Source: Actinoplanes sp. N902-109
GTDB taxonomy: Bacteria; Actinomycetota; Actinomycetes; Mycobacteriales; Micromonosporaceae
Reading direction: 5' to 3'
Assembly: GCF_000389965.1 (NCBI RefSeq)
Contig: NC_021191.1
Span: 8,991,501-9,055,500, forward strand
DNA: 64,000 nucleotides
A model generated the notes under the pieces. That model ran no database searches. It saw only the letters and a program-made list of their open reading frames with translations, and was not told the origin of the DNA. A program made the position numbers and the translations under genes. How positions within the stretch are numbered: the first letter of the stretch is position 1; every line of letters starts with the position of its first letter. Below, piece after piece: positions 59,363 through 64,000 of this stretch.

Positions 59363-60619
59363 CTACTCATGTCTTGCGGCGGAAGGCGACCCGACACTGG
59401 TTGCGATGGCGCAGGCGGCGACGGCGCCACAGGCTGCGATACCGGCCAGGACTGGCGTATACGAACCCGTGGCCGCGTGCAGGGCGGCGGCGGCCAGCGG
59501 GGCGCCGGCTTTGGCGAGGGTCATCGGAGCGACGAGGACGCCGGCGAGGGTGGCGTAGTGGCGAGTGTCGTAGCGGTCGGCGAGGATGACGGGTTTGGCG
59601 ATGGTGGCGACGCCGAATCCGAGCCCGAACCCGACGACCGCGACGATCGCTCCGCCGGTGGTGGCGCCGACGATCGGCAGCAGGAGCGCGGCAGCGGCCT
59701 GGACGGCGAAGATTCCAGCGGTGATCGTGGTGGTGCGCCAGCGCCGCTGCAGCCCGGTGGTGATCAGCCGACCGGCGACCGACAGCACGCCGAGCAGCCC
59801 GGCAATGGTCGCGGCGAACGCCGGCGGATGCCCCCAGCCGATAAGGGCGGCGACCAGCAGGACGGTGTAGGCGCTGATCGCGGTTGTGTTGGCGGTGAAG
59901 CCGACGGCGAGCAGCCAGAAGCCACGATCGGCCAGCGCGGCCCGGACCGCCTGGCCGCCCGCGTCGCCCGGCCGCCGCTGTCGGGGCTGGCCGGTGCCCG
60001 GTGGGCGGCGCACGATCATCGCGTGCAGTGGCACGGTGACGGCGTGGATGGCGGCGAGGACGAGCAGGGCGGTGCGCCAGTCGTACTGATCGGTCAACCA
60101 CCCGGTCAGGGGTAGGAAGATGGTGCTGGCGAACCCGGCGACCACGGTCAACGCCAGCAGCGCCGACGAGCGTCGCTCGGGCCGGTGCCAGGCGATGACG
60201 ACGGCGAACGCCGCCTCGTACAGGCCGGCCGCCGAGGCGACCCCGATGCCGATCTGGATCGCGTACAGCTGCCACAGCTGATCGATCTGCGACCAGGCGA
60301 CGAGCAGCGTGGTGCCGAGCAGGGAGCCGCCCGTCATCAGTGCGCGACCGCCGTGCCGGTCCAGCCGGCGGCCGATCGGCACGGCCAGCACCGCGGAGGT
60401 GAGGACCGAGGCGCTGAACGCGCCGGTCACGGCGGTGGTCGAGGTGTGCAGGGCGGCGGAGATCGGGACGAGCAGGACGGCGAAGGCGTAGTAGAGGGCG
60501 CCGTAGCCGATCGTCTGGGTGATCGCCAGCGCGGCGACGAGCCTGCGGTTGCCGTACGGTGACCGGCGGTGCCCGCCGACGCTGACGCCGCCGGGCACCG
60601 GTGCACCCGTGGCGGTCAC
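59363..60619 (-). CDS. MFS transporter of the arsenic cluster
   Basis: A 418-residue, 12-helix MFS protein from GTG 60619, which overlaps the flavoprotein stop (GTGA). It starts RLVAALAITQTIGYGALYYAFAVLLVPISAAL and has motif A-like GRRLDRHGGRALM. The coupling to an Ars-type flavoprotein and the divergent arsR/arsC genes suggests export of an arsenical or other metabolite made by the flavoprotein. It lacks the sequence features of ArsB or Acr3. Substrate unknown. Confidence 0.85.
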   Translation of the reverse strand: MTATGAPVPGGVSVGGHRRSPYGNRRLVAALAITQTIGYGALYYAFAVLLVPISAALHTSTTAVTGAFSASVLTSAVLAVPIGRRLDRHGGRALMTGGSLLGTTLLVAWSQIDQLWQLYAIQIGIGVASAAGLYEAAFAVVIAWHRPERRSSALLALTVVAGFASTIFLPLTGWLTDQYDWRTALLVLAAIHAVTVPLHAMIVRRPPGTGQPRQRRPGDAGGQAVRAALADRGFWLLAVGFTANTTAISAYTVLLVAALIGWGHPPAFAATIAGLLGVLSVAGRLITTGLQRRWRTTTITAGIFAVQAAAALLLPIVGATTGGAIVAVVGFGLGFGVATIAKPVILADRYDTRHYATLAGVLVAPMTLAKAGAPLAAAALHAATGSYTPVLAGIAACGAVAACAIATSVGSPSAARHE

Positions 60620-62370
60620 GAGCAGCAGCTGCCACCGGCATTGGTGGTCAAGCTGATCAGCCCGGCGACACTGGGCAGGGCGCCGGGCTGATCCGCCAGG
60701 GCGGCGATCTGCAAGGCGGTCTCGTGGTCGAGGCCGATCCTGTCCGCTGCGGCCCGCACGGCGTCGCTGGTGCTCGCCGAGTTCGGCAGCAGGTCCATGG
60801 TGGCGGTGGCCAGGGCGATCGGCACGTCCGGAGTTACGCCGAAGCGGGCGGAGATCTCCCGGGCGGCCTGTTCGGCGACCAGGTTGACGCTGCACACGCC
60901 GGTCTCGGGCAGGTCGAGCCGCACGTCGTCGGCGGCGTCGAAGTCTCCGGCCAGGGCCGCGGCGACGGACCGGACCTGCTCGTAGCCGGTGGCCATCAGG
61001 AAGGTGGGGGCGCGGCCGTAGGACTTCATGCCGACGGCGTAGTAGTTCGGCTCGGGCTGGCCCAGCTCGCGGTAGCCGTGCGGGGAGACGGTGCCGCAGG
61101 AGTGCTCGTTCGGGTCGATCAGCTCGGCCAGGGTGCGGGTGCAGCCCAGGATCGGGTCCAGGTCCAGACGCAACTCGGCGGCAATGCGATGATCCGGTCG
61201 GAACCCGGTCGCTGACACCACCCGGTCGCCGGTCAGCGTACGACCGTCCGCGGACACCACGACGATGGCGTCGCCGTCGCGCCGCACGGTGTGCACCCCG
61301 AAGCCGGTGACCAGGGTGAGTTTGCCGGCGTCGACCAGAGCGTGCAGGCCGGAGCCGAGCGCGCCGCGGGCCGGCAGCTCGTCGGCGTCCTCCCCGCCGA
61401 ACGCCCGCTGCGCCGAGCCACCGCGCACCGCCCAGGTGATCCGGGTGCCCGGCTCGGTCTCGGCCAGGCGGGCCAGGTCGAGCAGCGTGTTCGCAGCCGA
61501 GTGTCCGGACCCGACCACGATGGTGTGCTTGCCGGCATGCTGCGCGCGGGCGGTGCCGAGCACGTCGGGCAAGGCATGATCGATCAGCTCGGCGGCCTCA
61601 GGCTCGCCGTGCGCGGGCAGCCCGTTGGCTCCCAGGGGGTTCGGGGTGCGCCAGGTGCCGGACGCGTCGATGATCGCGCTGCCGGCGATCTCGGTGCCGT
61701 CGGCGAGCCGGACGACGAAGGGCAGGTCGGCGCGGCCGGCGGTACGCACCCGGTCGGCGCCGAGGCGGCTGATCGCGGTCACTCGCGCGCTCAGGCGCAG
61801 ATGCGCGGCGATGGCCGGCAACTTGGCCAGCGGCTCCAGGTAGCTGTCCACGAGTTCGGCGCCGGTGGGCAGGGCCTCGTCGTCGGGGGCGGCCCAGCCG
61901 GCCGCGTCGAGCAGGCGGCGGGCGGCCGCATCGATGTCGTAGCGCCACGGACTGAACAGGCCGACGTGCGCCCACTGCCGCACGGATGCGCCGATCTGGT
62001 CGCCGGCTTCCAGGACCAGGAACGGGACACCCTGCTCGTGCAGGTGCGCGGCGGCCGCCAGCCCGACCGGGCCGGCGCCGATCACGATCACCGGCAGCTC
62101 GCCGGCCGGCGCGTCGGCGACCGCCGCGCGGTGCACGCCGGGCGTCGGCAGCAGTTCCACCGTGCCGGCCGTGGTCGCCGGGCCACAGCAGCCGGCGTCC
62201 TGCGCCGGGGCGGCCTGCGCGGCCGGGCCGCAACAGCTGGCGCCCTCAGCAACCGCTTGCTGCTTCGCAGCCGGGGCGCAGCAGGCGTCCGCGACGGTGG
62301 CCTGCTCGGCGGTGCCGCAGCACGGGTCCTGCCCCGCGGCGGGCGCGGTGGTCGAAGGTTCGCTACTCAT
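60616..62370 (-). CDS. FAD/NAD(P)-dependent oxidoreductase with Cys-pair-rich N-terminus (ArsO-like)
   Basis: A 584-residue protein from ATG 62370 (GAGGAG 9 bases upstream). The first ~70 residues carry four Cys-Cys pairs (17-18, 30-31, 46-47, 61-62) in an Ala/Pro-rich context, and a fifth pair ends the protein (582-583, SCCS). The flavin monooxygenase-like core has IVIGAGPVGLAAAAHL (FAD), a second dinucleotide site TIVVGSGHSAANT, and VVSATGFRPD. Flavoproteins of this type sit in arsenic operons. The Cys pairs are plausible As(III)-binding sites. The chemistry is unproven. Confidence 0.85.
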   Translation of the reverse strand: MSSEPSTTAPAAGQDPCCGTAEQATVADACCAPAAKQQAVAEGASCCGPAAQAAPAQDAGCCGPATTAGTVELLPTPGVHRAAVADAPAGELPVIVIGAGPVGLAAAAHLHEQGVPFLVLEAGDQIGASVRQWAHVGLFSPWRYDIDAAARRLLDAAGWAAPDDEALPTGAELVDSYLEPLAKLPAIAAHLRLSARVTAISRLGADRVRTAGRADLPFVVRLADGTEIAGSAIIDASGTWRTPNPLGANGLPAHGEPEAAELIDHALPDVLGTARAQHAGKHTIVVGSGHSAANTLLDLARLAETEPGTRITWAVRGGSAQRAFGGEDADELPARGALGSGLHALVDAGKLTLVTGFGVHTVRRDGDAIVVVSADGRTLTGDRVVSATGFRPDHRIAAELRLDLDPILGCTRTLAELIDPNEHSCGTVSPHGYRELGQPEPNYYAVGMKSYGRAPTFLMATGYEQVRSVAAALAGDFDAADDVRLDLPETGVCSVNLVAEQAAREISARFGVTPDVPIALATATMDLLPNSASTSDAVRAAADRIGLDHETALQIAALADQPGALPSVAGLISLTTNAGGSCCS

Positions 62371-62436
62371 CGCGGGCACTCCTCGTTGAGATCGGGGCCA
62401 GGTCCAGGCGGCGGGCCCGCCGGACCCGCCGCACGC

Positions 62437-62496
62437 GGATTCGAGGATTGTCGAATCCGATGCTTGTCGAAGCCACGCTTGCACGCGGCTTCGACA
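62437..62496. promoter_or_regulatory. Probable ArsR operators in the divergent promoter
   Basis: Two dyads lie between the flavoprotein and arsR starts: GGATTCGA-GGATTG-TCGAATCC (62437-62458) and TGTCGAAGCC-N12-GGCTTCGACA (62465-62496). Both contain TCGAA and share TTGTCGAAKCC (62449 and 62464). Placement between divergent ars genes fits dimeric ArsR binding. Confidence 0.65.
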
Positions 62497-62513
62497 TCTG
62501 TCAACCTCGACGC

Positions 62514-62882
62514 ATGTCGAAACCACCGATGGTGTCACCGGCCGACCCGGAAACGCCCTGCTGCACGCCCATGGCGCAGCAGCGCATCCCCGCACCGGCC
62601 GCCGCCACCCTCGCGCAGGCGTTCAAGGCGCTCGGGGACCCCATCCGGCTGCAACTGATGTCGATGATCGCGTCCGCCGACGGCGGCGAGATCTGCGTCT
62701 GCGACCTCACACCCGCGTTCACACTCTCCGGCACGACCATCTCGCATCACTTGAAGGTGCTGCGTGAGGCCGGGCTGATCGACGGTGAACGGCGCGCGAG
62801 CTGGGTCTATTACCGACCCCGGCCAGAACTGATGCGACAGCTGTCGACTCTGCTCGCCGTCGACCAGCCCGTGCTGACCTGA
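62514..62882 (+). CDS. arsR: ArsR family metalloregulator
   Basis: A 122-residue winged-helix repressor from ATG 62514. The helix-turn-helix is LSGTTISHHLKVLREAGLIDGERRASWVYYR. The metalloid site is EICVCDLTPAF (Cys61, Cys63), the classic ArsR Cys-x-Cys near the recognition helix. An extra Cys pair near the N-terminus (16-17) echoes the paired cysteines of the divergent flavoprotein. It is expected to repress both directions until As(III) or Sb(III) binds. Confidence 0.93.
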   Translation: MSKPPMVSPADPETPCCTPMAQQRIPAPAAATLAQAFKALGDPIRLQLMSMIASADGGEICVCDLTPAFTLSGTTISHHLKVLREAGLIDGERRASWVYYRPRPELMRQLSTLLAVDQPVLT

Positions 62883-62900
62883 CCCGGGACCCGAGGCCCG

Positions 62901-63011
62901 GACGAGGTCGGCCCGCAGCTGCTGCAGAGCTCGATCGCCACCGCGTTCGCCCTCGGCGCGCTGATTTTCACCTTCGGCCCGACCTCCGGCGCCCACTTCA
63001 TCCATCGCTGA
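62901..63011 (+). pseudogene. Aquaporin/glycerol-channel remnant between arsR and arsC
   Basis: A 36-codon fragment translates as DEVGPQLLQSSIATAFALGA followed by LIFTFGPTSGAHFIHR and a stop, the second-helix and first NPA-loop region of MIP-family channels (normally SGAHFNPA). The Asn-Pro-Ala is lost and the stop follows at once. There is no start codon and the first helix is missing. Actinobacterial ars operons often carry such a channel (AqpS-like) here, so this is the relic of a deleted arsenite channel. Confidence 0.75.
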
Positions 63012-63048
63012 CCAGCCTTTGCTCAGCCCTGCCATCGCGAGGAACACC

Positions 63049-63459
63049 ATGAGCGACAGCAAGCCCACCGTCCTGTTCGTCTGCGTCCACAACGCCGGTC
63101 GCTCCCAGATGGCCGCCGGCTGGCTGCGCCACCTCGCCGGCGACACTGTCGAGGTCCGCTCCGCCGGCTCCGCCCCCGCCGACACGATCAACCCCGCCGC
63201 CGTCGAGGCGATGCAGGAGGTCGGTATCGACATCACCGACCAGACCCCGACCAGACTGACCTGGGACGCCGCCGAGGAGTCCGACGTCATCATCACCATG
63301 GGCTGCGGCGACGCCTGCCCGGTCTTTCCCGGCAAGCGCTACGAGGACTGGAAACTCGAGGACCCGGCCGGCAAGGGCGTCGAGTCGGTACGGCCCATCC
63401 GCGACGAGATCAAGGCCCGCATCGAGGTGCTGCTCGCCGACCTGATCCCCGCCTCCTGA
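63049..63459 (+). CDS. arsC: Arsenate reductase, low-molecular-weight phosphatase type
   Basis: A 136-residue ArsC of the LMW-PTP class. The P-loop is CVHNAGRSQ (Cys12 to Arg18), with the later redox pair in MGCGDACPVFPG (Cys86, Cys90) and the acid loop in YEDWKLEDPAGK. It reduces arsenate to arsenite, with recycling by thioredoxin or mycothiol. The start at 63049 has GAGGAA upstream; the in-frame 63019 start lies in the aquaporin-remnant spacer. It is downstream of arsR in the same transcription direction. Confidence 0.95.
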   Translation: MSDSKPTVLFVCVHNAGRSQMAAGWLRHLAGDTVEVRSAGSAPADTINPAAVEAMQEVGIDITDQTPTRLTWDAAEESDVIITMGCGDACPVFPGKRYEDWKLEDPAGKGVESVRPIRDEIKARIEVLLADLIPAS

Positions 63460-63493
63460 CACAGGGCTGCATCTGGCACTCGCCTCAGATCCC

Positions 63494-63898
63494 GTGCTGG
63501 AGAGCTGGAACGCCGCCGATCATCCCGACCAGATCCGGCTGCGAACCTATGTGGACTCGGTGGCTGAGCAGCTCGGCGTGACGGATTGGAACGAGCGGGG
63601 GCGGCGCGCCATCGAACTGGTCGTCGGTCTTCCCGACTCCTTGCCACTGGACCGCGGCGGGCGGGACCTGGACAACTACCTGTTCCCTTTGGCACGCCGT
63701 CTCGGGCCACACCGCATCGCCGCCGCCTTCGGCCGCAAAGTTCACCAGAACGGCTCCACTATCGCCGTCGCCCCCGCGATGCCCACCAACGATTCGGCCA
63801 CACCGGCGCTGCTCACCGTCCGAATACAGGTGTCCGCACAGAACTCGCTCGGCCACGATGTGGTCATCCAAGCGTGGTGGCGACCCTGCTCATCCTGA
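63494..63898 (+). CDS. Hypothetical protein, possible RusA-like fold
   Basis: A protein of 134 residues from GTG 63494. The central stretch VVGLPDSLPLDRGGRDLDNYLFPLARRLGPHRIAAAFGRKVH has the D-x-DN spacing seen in RusA-type resolvases, but the rest does not clearly match, so the suggestion is weak. It begins 34 bp after arsC on the same strand. The remaining 102 bases of the window show no further gene. Confidence 0.5.
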   Translation: MLESWNAADHPDQIRLRTYVDSVAEQLGVTDWNERGRRAIELVVGLPDSLPLDRGGRDLDNYLFPLARRLGPHRIAAAFGRKVHQNGSTIAVAPAMPTNDSATPALLTVRIQVSAQNSLGHDVVIQAWWRPCSS

Positions 63899-64000
63899 GG
63901 ACCGACTCGGACGAGAAAACCTGGTCAGCCGCACTCCCAACCTCTCGGGTAGAACATCTAGCGAAGAGGTTCGTGCAGTGTTGCCACGCTGTCGAAGGCC

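Overview
This is high-GC actinobacterial DNA. The combination of conservon-type genes, paired XRE/DUF397 genes, a DUF574-type methyltransferase and many secreted, PT-linker carbohydrate enzymes points to Micromonosporaceae (Actinoplanes-like). That placement is inference from gene content. No rRNA, tRNA, CRISPR array or complete insertion sequence was seen.

Layout. 0-2.4 kb: a conservon operon (sensor kinase tail, roadblock protein, DUF742 protein, GTPase) and a proline-rich protein. 2.4-9.6 kb (minus strand): a membrane-dynamics module of an NfeD-like OB-fold protein, a flotillin and a 1574-residue AAA ATPase, followed by a coding remnant. 10.2-14.4 kb: an exopolysaccharide operon (GT2 synthase, UDP-GlcNAc 2-epimerase, Tat-exported deacetylase). 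14.4-17.2 kb: an NTF2-like protein, a dienelactone hydrolase and a CBM2-GH18 chitinase. 17.2-22.3 kb: two drug-efflux loci (TetR, MarR, MFS; MFS, TetR) with visible operators. 22.4-25.5 kb: a TPR-GGDEF cyclase, a methyltransferase and a nitroreductase. 25.5-27.3 kb: a gene-poor, C-rich tract built from three different minisatellites. 27.3-30.6 kb: small accessory genes and an XRE/DUF397 pair with several palindromes. purC lies at 30.6-31.5 kb. 31.6-35.3 kb: a NaeI-type restriction-modification system (Dcm-type methylase, Vsr, NaeI homologue, HNH nuclease) whose base composition looks less GC-rich than its surroundings. 35.4-39.5 kb: a secreted protein, a two-component system, and an LPMO coupled to a DUF305 lipoprotein. 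39.8-46.8 kb: an MFS exporter, a lipoprotein, a HupE/UreJ protein, a WxL-tailed phosphatase behind a Pho-box-like repeat, a DUF916-like partner and small genes.

The most interesting part is 46.9-52.9 kb. A single polypeptide carries a class III nucleotide cyclase domain, a cyclic-nucleotide-binding domain and a C-terminal TIR domain. It is followed by an overlapping membrane protein of the RipA type, and converges on a second small TIR protein with a DUF7701-like partner. This looks like a Pycsar-type cyclic-nucleotide defence pathway in which cyclase and TIR effector are fused. It lies directly downstream of a co-directional CPBP protease / histidine kinase / response regulator run.

53.1-59.2 kb: a lipoprotein, OmpR/kinase pair, HlyD-like adaptor and MacB-type ABC transporter, consistent with an envelope-stress or antibiotic-efflux operon. 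59.4-63.5 kb: an arsenic cluster (MFS exporter and Cys-pair-rich flavoprotein diverging from arsR, an aquaporin remnant and arsC). The window ends with one unidentified ORF.
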